From NCBI GenBank assembly GCA_038750655.1, contig JBCDGZ010000256.1:1-5141 (forward strand): a stretch of DNA of 5,141 nt, given 5' to 3'. Each line of letters starts with the position of its first letter. Positions within the stretch are counted from its first letter, which is position 1. A model generated the notes under the pieces. It searched no databases. It had not been told where the DNA came from and saw nothing but the letters and a program-made list of their open reading frames with translations. Positions 1 to 5,056 of the stretch are shown in pieces. A program made the position numbers and the translations under genes. The stretch is from JBCDGZ01 sp038750655 (GTDB lineage: Bacteria; Bacteroidota; Bacteroidia; Chitinophagales; Saprospiraceae).

Positions 1-2
1 CA

Positions 3-89
3 AAAAGTTCATTGGTAGGGCATAAATTAATGTACAACGCAGCGACGAAGACAGTTGCTAATGACTGGTTTTTAGGAGTTAAAAACTGA
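3..89 (+). CDS. Possible 3' end of a plus-strand gene (partial, 5' end outside window)
   Basis: One plus-strand frame is open from the left edge to a TGA at 87-89. It encodes 28 residues ending in KTVANDWFLGVKN. The other two plus frames close within the first 24 bases. An ATG lies at 30, but a 19-residue gene is less likely than the tail of a longer gene. I do not recognise the protein. The context helps: a strong hairpin followed by a T-rich stretch lies 46 bases after the stop (136-170) and would end a plus-strand transcript. The next gene to the right is on the opposite strand and has its own terminator. An open stretch this short occurs easily by chance, so confidence is low; a few hundred bases of upstream sequence would settle it. 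Confidence 0.35.
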   Translation, partial: KSSLVGHKLMYNAATKTVANDWFLGVKN

Positions 90-135
90 CCTCTTTTTGT
101 TTGCGAGAAAAATCAAGACAATGGATTTGTCCGCC

Positions 136-170
136 AATACTCGCTTCCTTGTAAAGGGAGCCAGTATTTT
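136..170 (+). terminator. Strong hairpin with T-rich tail, candidate intrinsic terminator
   Basis: Arms 136-150 and 154-168 pair over 14 positions around a three-base loop (151-153). The outer arm AATACT pairs with AGTATT. A single C-C mismatch (142/162) follows, then GCTTCCTT pairs with AAGGGAGC through one T-G wobble. The plus strand continues with T bases (167-170) and a T-rich stretch to 176, while the minus strand lacks a T tract. It therefore best fits termination of a plus-strand transcript entering from the left. The stem is long and the T tract interrupted, so a mobile-repeat remnant or RNA structural element is an alternative. Confidence 0.5.
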
Positions 171-233
171 CACTTTCCATCTTGAATCTCGTTCATCGCA
201 ACTTGGGTTTGTTGTTGTTAGTGATGCTTTATA

Positions 234-264
234 AACGAAATAAAAGCGGGGGGCATTGCGCCCC
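234..264 (-). terminator. Intrinsic terminator of the nitronate monooxygenase gene
   Basis: Read on the minus strand, the stop codon at 269-271 is followed after four bases by the perfect stem GGGGC (264-260), a five-base loop, and GCCCC (254-250). After four more bases comes the T-rich run TTTTATTT (245-238). This is the classic GC stem plus T tract of a factor-independent terminator. It sits where expected for the gene ending at 269. On the plus strand the stem is followed by TTGATTACT, a poorer tail. Confidence 0.6.
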
Positions 265-268
265 TTGA

Positions 269-1255
269 TTACTCCGCCCCGTAGCTCTGCAACAGCTGCT
301 GCTGTGTCTTCACCGCCTCTAAAAACTCTGCTCTCAGCCGCTCTACCAGGGCGGCCACAGGAACCGCGTCCTTAATCGTCGCTACGCCCTGGCCAGCCGA
401 CCAGATGGTCTTCCAAGCCTTGGCTTCGGCCTGAGCGGCGTCCAGTTCTTTGCCAAAATCGATCTTGCCCTTGATGGCCCACATGTCCTTGGTGATGCCC
501 ATCGCTTCCAGGCTGGGGCGCAGAAAGTTGGCCGATACGCCGGAGACGGCGGCCGTGTATACAATGTCTCGGGTTCCACTTTCGATGATCATCTGGCGGT
601 AGGCGTCGTTGGCCTGGCTTTCGGTGGTATTGATGAAGCGGGTGCCCATGTAGGCCAGGTCAGCCCCCATCTGCATGGCCGAGGCGATGTCGCGGCCGTT
701 GCTGATGCAGCCGCTCAGCAGGATGGTCCCGTCGAACATGCTGCGCACCTCTTGGAGGAAGGGCATGGGATTGAGGGTACCGGCGTGCCCGCCGGCGCCC
801 GCTGCTACACAGATCAGCCCGTCGACGCCAGCGGCGGCGGCCTTGGTGGCGTGTCGCAGGTTGATTACATCGTGGAACACCAGGCCGCCGTAGCTATGGA
901 CGGCTTCGATGACTTCGTGGACGGCTCCCAGCGAGGTGATGATGATGGGCACTTGGTGTTTGACGCAGACTTCGAGGTCGGCCTGTAGGCGGGGGTTGGA
1001 GTGGTGGACGATGAGGTTGACGCCGAAGGGGGCGGGGGGGCGGCCGTTGGCTTGGGTGAAGCCTTGGAGGGCCGTTTCGATCTCGGTCAACCACTGGTCA
1101 AAGCCTTCGGTGGTCCGCTGGTTGAGGGCTGGGAAGGTCCCGACGATGCCGTGTTTGCAGGTCTCGATGACCAGCGCAGGATTGGAGATGAGGAACATGG
1201 GAGCCGCTACGGCGGGTAGCGACAGGTCTTTCATAAAAGGATGGGTATTGGTCAT
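269..1255 (-). CDS. Nitronate monooxygenase / 2-nitropropane dioxygenase family protein
   Basis: This 328-residue protein is a full-length FMN-dependent TIM-barrel enzyme of the NMO (2-nitropropane dioxygenase) family, expected in the cytoplasm. Landmarks in order: APMFLISNP (18-26) at the first barrel strand near the flavin; FGVNLIVHHSNPR (77-89); GAGGHAG (153-159), the glycine-rich FMN-contacting loop with the family histidine (H157); and GADLAYMGTRF (197-207), the phosphate-binding end of the barrel. The family oxidises alkyl nitronates to carbonyl compounds and nitrite, but some members are NAD(P)H:quinone reductases, so the substrate is not certain. The ATG at 1255 is supported by A at -3; M8 at 1234 is an alternative start. 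The gene is monocistronic, divergent from the barrel gene at 1420, with its own terminator. It is visibly more GC-rich than its neighbours. Family call is firm; exact activity is inferred. Confidence 0.93.
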   Translation of the reverse strand: MTNTHPFMKDLSLPAVAAPMFLISNPALVIETCKHGIVGTFPALNQRTTEGFDQWLTEIETALQGFTQANGRPPAPFGVNLIVHHSNPRLQADLEVCVKHQVPIIITSLGAVHEVIEAVHSYGGLVFHDVINLRHATKAAAAGVDGLICVAAGAGGHAGTLNPMPFLQEVRSMFDGTILLSGCISNGRDIASAMQMGADLAYMGTRFINTTESQANDAYRQMIIESGTRDIVYTAAVSGVSANFLRPSLEAMGITKDMWAIKGKIDFGKELDAAQAEAKAWKTIWSAGQGVATIKDAVPVAALVERLRAEFLEAVKTQQQLLQSYGAE

Positions 1256-1263
1256 GTTGTTAG

Positions 1264-1277
1264 TTAGGTTTTAGGTT
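1264..1277. repeat. Perfect 7-bp tandem repeat in the leader of the nitronate monooxygenase gene
   Basis: The plus strand reads TTAGGTT twice without a gap; on the coding (minus) strand this is AACCTAA AACCTAA. The repeat ends 8 bases before the ATG at 1255. A further TTAG (1260-1263) lies between the repeat and the start. A similar tandem ACCTA element stands at exactly the same distance before the lipoprotein gene (3359-3374). It could be an operator, a translational element or chance. Confidence 0.5.
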
Positions 1278-1319
1278 GATGCTGAACAATATCAAGCTAT
1301 GGCTTTCAAAGTCACCCGA

Positions 1320-1327
1320 CAAATATA
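1320..1327 (-). promoter_or_regulatory. Candidate Bacteroidota -7 box for the nitronate monooxygenase gene
   Basis: The minus strand reads TATATTTG, an exact match to the Bacteroidota -7 consensus TAnnTTTG. A TTTC at 1354-1351, 23 bases upstream, is a three-of-four match to the -33 TTTG. Transcription would begin near 1313, giving a leader of about 58 bases that contains the tandem AACCTAA repeat. The box is the best match in the divergent region, but AT-rich DNA yields such boxes by chance. Confidence 0.45.
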
Positions 1328-1391
1328 AAAAGGAAAAATTACATGTGTAGAAACTATAAGCATCCACCTGCTCTTAGTCTATAAAAATAAC

Positions 1392-1399
1392 TATATTTC
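1392..1399 (+). promoter_or_regulatory. Weak candidate -7 box for the outer-membrane barrel gene
   Basis: TATATTTC on the plus strand differs from TAnnTTTG at the last base only. It lies 20 bases before the ATG at 1420, so the leader would be only about 10-15 bases long. No clear -33 TTTG is seen upstream. It is the only promoter-like box found on this strand in the divergent region 1256-1419. Confidence 0.25.
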
Positions 1400-1413
1400 G
1401 CGCCGTAAAGCGC
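1400..1413 (+). other. Small GCGC hairpin just before the barrel start codon
   Basis: GCGC (1400-1403) and GCGC (1410-1413) are self-complementary arms around the six-base loop CGTAAA. The hairpin ends six bases before the ATG at 1420, in an otherwise AT-rich leader. In mRNA it would overlap the ribosome landing region and could damp translation; at DNA level it could be a short dyad for a regulator. The four-pair stem is short, so chance is possible. Confidence 0.3.
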
Positions 1414-1419
1414 AATAGA

Positions 1420-2178
1420 ATGAAACAGGTCCTGTATTACATCCTCTTCTTTCCGCTCCTTCTTTCCGCTCAAATCAACGAAAGTGATACCCTTATACTC
1501 AAGGCCGATCTTTCTTTGACCGGGATTTGGCAGGAGGGCAATGTGGAAACCTTCATCTTTAGGGCCAAATCGGAAGTCAGCTATAAGCCTTGGCGACAGT
1601 GGGTTTTCAAAACTCGCAATTCCTATGTCTACCAGGCCTTCGGCAAGGAAAAGGCGGATGAGGACATCCTGAGTCTCAACTTTCTCTACTTCAACCCCCA
1701 GCGCAAATTCTATCCCCAGGCGCTGGGTTTTGTGAGCACCAATTTCCGGCGAGAGATCGATCTGCGCTACCTCTTTGGTCTGGGCGCTACTTATGAAGTA
1801 TTTCAAAACAACAACAACTGGCTCAAGCTGTCCATTACCAGCGAATACGAGTACACCAACTTTTCACAGGCCAATTTTAATCGCACCGAGTACAACGGCA
1901 GCTCCGACATCAATACCCTTCGCGGCACCCTTTGGGTCAACGGGAAGTATTATTTGTTTGGGAATAAGGTCATCCTTGGTCATGAGAGCTATTTTCAACC
2001 TTCGCTGCGGCGCAGCAATAACTTCCGCTGGCAGGCCGACCTGGGCTTGGAATTCCCCATCTGGAAGTTCCTCAATTTCAAGGTCAACTACCTCCATACT
2101 TTTGAGAGCATTGTCATTGTCGATCAGGAGCAGGAGGATCGTTTGTTGACGTTTGGGTTGACGGTGAAGAGTTATTGA
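1420..2178 (+). CDS. DUF481-like outer-membrane beta-barrel protein
   Basis: A 252-residue exported protein. Residues 1-17 form a signal peptide (MKQ, then a hydrophobic core, ending LLLSA), with likely cleavage before Q18. The mature part begins with a strand carrying LTGIWQEGNVETF (33-45), which resembles the G-N-T-E-T signature at the start of DUF481 (YdiY-like, 'salt-induced outer membrane protein') barrels. Alternating polar and aromatic strands follow, for example WVFKTRNSYVYQAF (61-74), LKLSITSEYEYTNF (135-148) and LWVNGKYYLFGNKVILG (171-187). It ends with a strand closing in FGLTVKSY, with a terminal aromatic residue as in substrates of the BAM machinery. The molecular role of DUF481 proteins is not established. 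The upstream gene is divergent; the downstream lipoprotein gene is convergent after a 14-base gap. The fold and location are well supported; the family name is from the motif and architecture only. Confidence 0.8.
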   Translation: MKQVLYYILFFPLLLSAQINESDTLILKADLSLTGIWQEGNVETFIFRAKSEVSYKPWRQWVFKTRNSYVYQAFGKEKADEDILSLNFLYFNPQRKFYPQALGFVSTNFRREIDLRYLFGLGATYEVFQNNNNWLKLSITSEYEYTNFSQANFNRTEYNGSSDINTLRGTLWVNGKYYLFGNKVILGHESYFQPSLRRSNNFRWQADLGLEFPIWKFLNFKVNYLHTFESIVIVDQEQEDRLLTFGLTVKSY

Positions 2179-2179
2179 A

Positions 2180-2203
2180 AGGGCGTATGGCCTCACTGGC
2201 CCT
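2180..2203. terminator. Inverted repeat between the convergent barrel and lipoprotein genes, weak terminator candidate
   Basis: AGGGC (2180-2184) pairs with GCCCT (2199-2203). Nested inside, GGCC (2189-2192) can instead pair with GGCC (2198-2201) over a five-base loop, so the two hairpins exclude each other. The element begins one base after the barrel stop and overlaps the lipoprotein stop codon (2193-2195). Neither strand has a good T tract afterwards (TTTCAAT on minus, none on plus). It may be a weak bidirectional terminator or chance GC complementarity. Confidence 0.3.
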
Positions 2204-3350
2204 CCCCAATCCTACCCCTGATCTTCTCCCCATCAAACAATTGCAAAACCTCCATCAACTCCGGCAGGAAAGCCTCAAAGCTGTTATAGTCCTCCGACTG
2301 TTCGAAGACCAGGATTTTTTGCTCCAGCTCTGGCAGGAAAACGAAGCTTTTGTCTACCGTGTGGTAGTTCCTCAACTCGGCGGCCCAAGCCTGATTGCCA
2401 CTTCTATCCGCCAATCGGATTTCGCCAAGTCTGACCAGGTGCTCCGCTATACAGTCGAACCAATTGTCGTAGTTCTGTTTGGTCATGACTTCTCGGAGTT
2501 CATCGATAAACAGATGCTTGTACTTTTCGAGGAGCACTTTGCTGCTGGCTTTGTCCAAGATGGGGTTGACAAAAGCGTGGCCGAACTCGTGGTAGGAATT
2601 GCGTAGGACAAACTCCTTGTTGTTGAAGCCGAAGGTATTGTAGGTGCCGCTGATGCTGTCCTTTTGAATAGGCAGGGAGGCGCTGATGACTTGATAGATT
2701 TCTAGCCCCTTGGGGGTATAGACGTACGGGCCGATTCCTCGCTGGCCGTAGGCGCCGCCGGTTGGCATCTCCGGGGCAGGGATGATGGTGTATTGGAGCT
2801 TGGTGTCCCGGTAATAGGCCTCGATTTGCTGGGCGAAGTCCTCCGGCGGTAGGTTTTTCACCACCTCCTGCCGCGCTCCCTGGTAAAAGGCTTGGTGTTG
2901 CTGCAGGAAGCCTTCGACATCCGCCTCCTGATAAAATGCAGCCAAGAGGTTGACCCACCGATTAATGATGACCTCTTTATCCTTGTACGGGGAATGGCTC
3001 AGCGGATGCTTGAATGTTGTACTCGGAAAATCTTCCATGTACAATAAAATCTCCGTGAGTTCATCGAAGTAAAAAACCTCATTTTGCAACAGGCTATCCG
3101 ATAGCACCACCGCCGGATGATTTTTAAAGGGAGCAAAATATTCCTGCGCTGCCACCACCATCGGCCGGGTCGGATATTCCCCTGGCCACACAAACAGCTC
3201 AATGACATGAGACATATGAATGTTGGGTCTAAACTCTACCTCTACCTTTTTGCTTGCGGGAACGGCCGTACTGGGTAACTGGGCGTCACCTCCGTTCTGA
3301 CAAGCTGTACTACAAACGAGCAGGATAATAACCAATACTAAATTTTTCAT
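2193..3350 (-). CDS. Lipoprotein with HEFGH metalloprotease-like motif (probable DUF4932 family)
   Basis: I place the start at the ATG at 3350 (385 residues). From there the protein opens with a textbook lipoprotein signal, MKN plus a hydrophobic core, ending CSTAC with lipidated C17. The longer frame from 3392 would bury this signal behind 14 residues. After a short linker comes a soluble domain of about 350 residues. It contains YHEFGHAFVNP with H254, E255 and H258 as an HExxH zinc site, and about 45 residues later FDCIAEHLVRLGEIRL, where E303 could be the third ligand, as in gluzincins. This arrangement matches what I recall of DUF4932, an uncharacterised metallopeptidase-like family common in Bacteroidota. 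It is expected to be tethered to the envelope, either periplasmic or surface-facing; the substrate is unknown. It is convergent with the barrel gene and separated by 249 bases from the operon upstream. Confidence 0.82.
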   Translation of the reverse strand: MKNLVLVIILLVCSTACQNGGDAQLPSTAVPASKKVEVEFRPNIHMSHVIELFVWPGEYPTRPMVVAAQEYFAPFKNHPAVVLSDSLLQNEVFYFDELTEILLYMEDFPSTTFKHPLSHSPYKDKEVIINRWVNLLAAFYQEADVEGFLQQHQAFYQGARQEVVKNLPPEDFAQQIEAYYRDTKLQYTIIPAPEMPTGGAYGQRGIGPYVYTPKGLEIYQVISASLPIQKDSISGTYNTFGFNNKEFVLRNSYHEFGHAFVNPILDKASSKVLLEKYKHLFIDELREVMTKQNYDNWFDCIAEHLVRLGEIRLADRSGNQAWAAELRNYHTVDKSFVFLPELEQKILVFEQSEDYNSFEAFLPELMEVLQLFDGEKIRGRIGEGQ

Positions 3351-3358
3351 TTTTTCAA

Positions 3359-3374
3359 TTATAGGTTTATAGGT
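3359..3374. repeat. Perfect 8-bp tandem repeat in the lipoprotein gene leader
   Basis: The plus strand reads TTATAGGT twice in direct succession; the coding strand reads ACCTATAA ACCTATAA. It ends 8 bases before the ATG at 3350, the same spacing as the AACCTAA repeat before the nitronate monooxygenase gene. It supports 3350 as the true start, since the repeat would otherwise lie inside coding sequence. The coding strand also contains TATAAT here, but a promoter at that place would leave almost no leader. Confidence 0.5.
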
Positions 3375-3397
3375 GTATACCTTCTGTGGCATACATC

Positions 3398-3413
3398 AAT
3401 GAAAGAAATCATT
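3398..3413. repeat. Short inverted repeat upstream of the lipoprotein gene
   Basis: AATGA (3398-3402) and TCATT (3409-3413) are perfect inverted arms around AAGAAA. The centre lies about 55 bases before the lipoprotein start. A dyad of this size could bind a dimeric regulator, but five-base arms arise often by chance in AT-rich DNA. Confidence 0.2.
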
Positions 3414-3452
3414 CAGTAGTGGTGGTATAAATCCGTAGGTGAGTCAGAGGAG

Positions 3453-3475
3453 GCATTGCGCATTGCTTGCATGCG
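3453..3475. repeat. Tandem GCATTGC repeat overlapping a small inverted repeat
   Basis: GCATTGC occurs twice in tandem (3453-3459, 3460-3466). CGCAT (3459-3463) and ATGCG (3471-3475) can form a five-pair hairpin with a seven-base loop. The palindrome GCATGC lies at 3469-3474. This GC-rich patch stands out in the AT-rich intergenic region 3351-3599, which otherwise holds no gene that I can see. No T tract follows on either strand, so it is not a normal intrinsic terminator. Confidence 0.3.
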
Positions 3476-3555
3476 ATTACCTCGGCTCCGCTCAATGGTA
3501 GTATAGAAGCAGCTGTATTATTTTATATTGAGGATAGTATGGTGAAGATTGTAGT

Positions 3556-3585
3556 CAAAGTTAATAAATTATTTGGGCAAAAATA
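3556..3585 (-). promoter_or_regulatory. Two candidate -7 boxes downstream of the LLM gene, possibly for the lipoprotein gene
   Basis: On the minus strand TATTTTTG (3585-3578) and TAACTTTG (3563-3556) both match TAnnTTTG exactly. They are the only exact matches on this strand between the LLM stop (3600) and the lipoprotein start (3350). A TTG at 3603-3601 lies 15 bases upstream of the first box, slightly short of the usual -33 spacing. If used, they imply a leader of roughly 200 bases containing the short repeats at 3359-3475. AT-rich sequence makes chance matches likely. Confidence 0.25.
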
Positions 3586-3599
3586 GTATTACAAGATGG

Positions 3600-4613
3600 T
3601 CAAGAGAGTAGGGGAGCTACCTCTCGCCCAATCAGTTCGATGGATTGCTTCAGATGCTCGTGTGAAGGATGTCCTATATCCATATGAAAGCTAAATCTCG
3701 AAATGCCACCGAGTGCTTCGCTGTGTCGTTTGATTTTCTCCGCGACCTCCTGCGGACTGCCGATGACCAGCGCACCTAATGCATTGGTTTGTTGCTCAAA
3801 AGCAGCTCTGGTAGTCGTAGGCCAGCCTCTTTCTTTGGCAATGTTGTTCATGGCTTTGGCGTAGCCAGGATAGAAAATATCTTTGGCCTCTTGCGTAGTG
3901 TTGGCCACAAACCCCAAGGAATGCACCCCTACCGTCAATTCCTCTGGACTAAAACCTGCCCGTTCCCCCGATTTTCGGTAGAGATCAATTAGGGGGCGGA
4001 ATTTATGGGTTTGCCCACCGATAATTGCCACCATCAGCGGTAGCCCCAAGGTGCCCGCCCGTGCGAAGGACGCAGGTGTGCCCCCTACACCGCGCCATAT
4101 CGGTAGTTTTTGTTGTAGAGGTCGTGGGTAGATACCTTGCTCCCGCAAAGGGGGGCGAAAGATACCGGACCAGTTAACCACTTCGTTATCCCGGATTTTC
4201 AACAATAAGCCCAATTTCTCTTCAAAGAGTTGGTCGTAGTCTTTCAAATTGTATCCAAAAAGAGGAAAGGCATCGGTGAAAGAGCCTCTGCCCACGACCA
4301 TTTCTGCCCGCCCTTTAGAGAGCAAATCTAAGGTAGCAAACTGCTGAAAAATCCGTACGGGGTCAGCAGCACTAAGCACCGTTACGGCACTGCGCAGTTT
4401 AATATTTTTGGTGCGAGCGGCGGCGGCGGCCAGAATCATAGAAGGAGCCTCATCCAAGAACTCCCTTCTATGGTGTTCGCCAATACCGAAGGAGTCAATG
4501 CCGGTTTGGTCGGCCAGTTCTACGCGTTCCAGTAATTGTTCTAATAATTCAGCGTTGTCTTGTCCTGCTTCGGTTGGGGAAGCGGCGGCGAAACTATCTA
4601 TTCCTATTTCCAT
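3600..4613 (-). CDS. LLM class (luciferase-like) flavin-dependent oxidoreductase
   Basis: This 337-residue cytoplasmic protein has the full length and motif order of the bacterial luciferase-like monooxygenase superfamily: an (alpha/beta)8 barrel using FMN or F420, FMN being more likely in Bacteroidota. Landmarks: FGIGEHHRREF (42-52), the conserved EHH after the second strand; RSAVTVLSAADPVRIFQQFATLD (74-96); EMVVGRGSF (104-112) lining the flavin pocket; IWRGVGGTP (172-180); and ALVIGSPQEVAEKI (281-294), the C-terminal helix entry typical of this group. The sequence resembles the subgroup typified by PDB 2I7G, a probable oxidoreductase of unknown substrate (recalled, not searched). The ATG at 4613 follows the SnoaL-like stop after only two bases, so the pair is very likely one transcript and may be translationally coupled. 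No intrinsic terminator is obvious after the gene. Family is secure; substrate is unknown. Confidence 0.93.
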   Translation of the reverse strand: MEIGIDSFAAASPTEAGQDNAELLEQLLERVELADQTGIDSFGIGEHHRREFLDEAPSMILAAAAARTKNIKLRSAVTVLSAADPVRIFQQFATLDLLSKGRAEMVVGRGSFTDAFPLFGYNLKDYDQLFEEKLGLLLKIRDNEVVNWSGIFRPPLREQGIYPRPLQQKLPIWRGVGGTPASFARAGTLGLPLMVAIIGGQTHKFRPLIDLYRKSGERAGFSPEELTVGVHSLGFVANTTQEAKDIFYPGYAKAMNNIAKERGWPTTTRAAFEQQTNALGALVIGSPQEVAEKIKRHSEALGGISRFSFHMDIGHPSHEHLKQSIELIGREVAPLLS

Positions 4614-4615
4614 AG

Positions 4616-5044
4616 TTAAAAAATACCATTTTTGTTTGCGGCTTGGGCAGGGTCCGCCACTTCCTGAACAGCGTCCCAGTGTTCTGCCAGTTTGCCTTCT
4701 TCATCTATTCTGTAAATGTCCACTCCCGCCAAACCACGGTCATTTTCTTCGTTGTTGGTGAAGTTCAAGAAATTGACAAATGCCCAGACCTGATCATCCA
4801 CGGCAATCACTTTATGAACAACAACTCTGCTTCTAGGGTTGGCGGCTTGCACATGCTCGAAGAATTTAGCAATAGCTATATTGCCATCAGGAATCATGGG
4901 ATTGTGCTGAATATAGTCTGGTCGAACGTATTTTTGCACGGCTTCCATCGGGCGTTGTTCATTAATCATTTCTTCATACAGTGCGATCACTGTTTCTGCA
5001 TTTCTTCTGCTTTTGTCGTCAGCAGCAATAATTTGAATAGCCAT
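4616..5044 (-). CDS. SnoaL-like / NTF2-fold protein
   Basis: A 142-residue single-domain protein, the normal size for the SnoaL-like (NTF2-like alpha+beta cone) group. The N-terminal helix (12-29) leads to YVRPDYIQHNPMIPDG (39-54), with the H-N-P pattern typical of SnoaL-like proteins. Then come the sheet strands RVVVHKVIAVDDQVWAFVNF (73-92) and DIYRIDEEGKLAEHWDAVQ (109-127), whose E-H-W-D stretch (121-124) sits where family members carry cavity residues. SnoaL itself cyclises polyketides, but most bacterial relatives are uncharacterised small-ligand binders, isomerases or hydrolases, so polyketide chemistry should not be assumed. No signal peptide. The gene lies 2 bases upstream of the LLM oxidoreductase and 12 bases after the stop of a gene cut by the window edge. 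Both this gene and the LLM gene start in the same context, AACTATGG. Confidence 0.88.
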   Translation of the reverse strand: MAIQIIAADDKSRRNAETVIALYEEMINEQRPMEAVQKYVRPDYIQHNPMIPDGNIAIAKFFEHVQAANPRSRVVVHKVIAVDDQVWAFVNFLNFTNNEENDRGLAGVDIYRIDEEGKLAEHWDAVQEVADPAQAANKNGIF

Positions 5045-5056
5045 AGTTTTTATTAT

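Noticed and set aside
79..180. 33-codon minus-strand ORF starting MESENTGSLYKE.
   Set aside because: It is short, unrecognised, has an in-frame stop 15 bases upstream of its ATG, and its middle is the strong hairpin at 136-168, which is better explained as a structural element.
195..205. ATCGCAACTTG at 195-205 is an exact inverted copy of CAAGTTGCGAT at 5063-5073, suggesting terminal inverted repeats of a mobile element.
   Set aside because: The match does not extend beyond 11 bases, no transposase lies between, and a few 11-base inverted matches are expected by chance in a window of this length.
675..1274. Several open plus-strand frames antisense to the nitronate monooxygenase gene (675-893, 752-988, 909-1274, 1001-1219).
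   Set aside because: High GC makes stops rare in antisense frames. The translations are low-complexity, rich in Gly, Val and Asp or Trp and Arg, with no family resemblance, while the minus-strand frame has clear NMO motifs.
1354..1806. 150-codon minus-strand frame opposite the barrel gene, which could be read as a divergent gene.
   Set aside because: The plus frame has a signal peptide, beta-barrel pattern and terminal aromatic strand; the minus frame has no such features and is its mirror image.
2175..2606. 143-codon plus-strand frame antisense to the lipoprotein C-terminal half.
   Set aside because: It begins with TTG inside the end of the barrel gene and shows no recognisable motif. The opposite strand carries the HEFGH region of a coherent protein.
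3351..3392. Extension of the lipoprotein to the upstream ATG at 3392.
   Set aside because: The extra 14 residues would precede and disrupt a standard lipoprotein signal peptide, and they would run through the perfect tandem repeat at 3359-3374.
3453..3475. CRISPR-like or phage attachment repeat at the GCATTGC patch.
   Set aside because: There are only two 7-base units without spacers, and no integrase, tRNA or Cas gene is nearby.
4408..4761. 117-codon plus-strand frame across the SnoaL-LLM junction.
   Set aside because: It is antisense to two well-supported genes, is rich in Pro, Ser and Cys, and has no recognisable domain.
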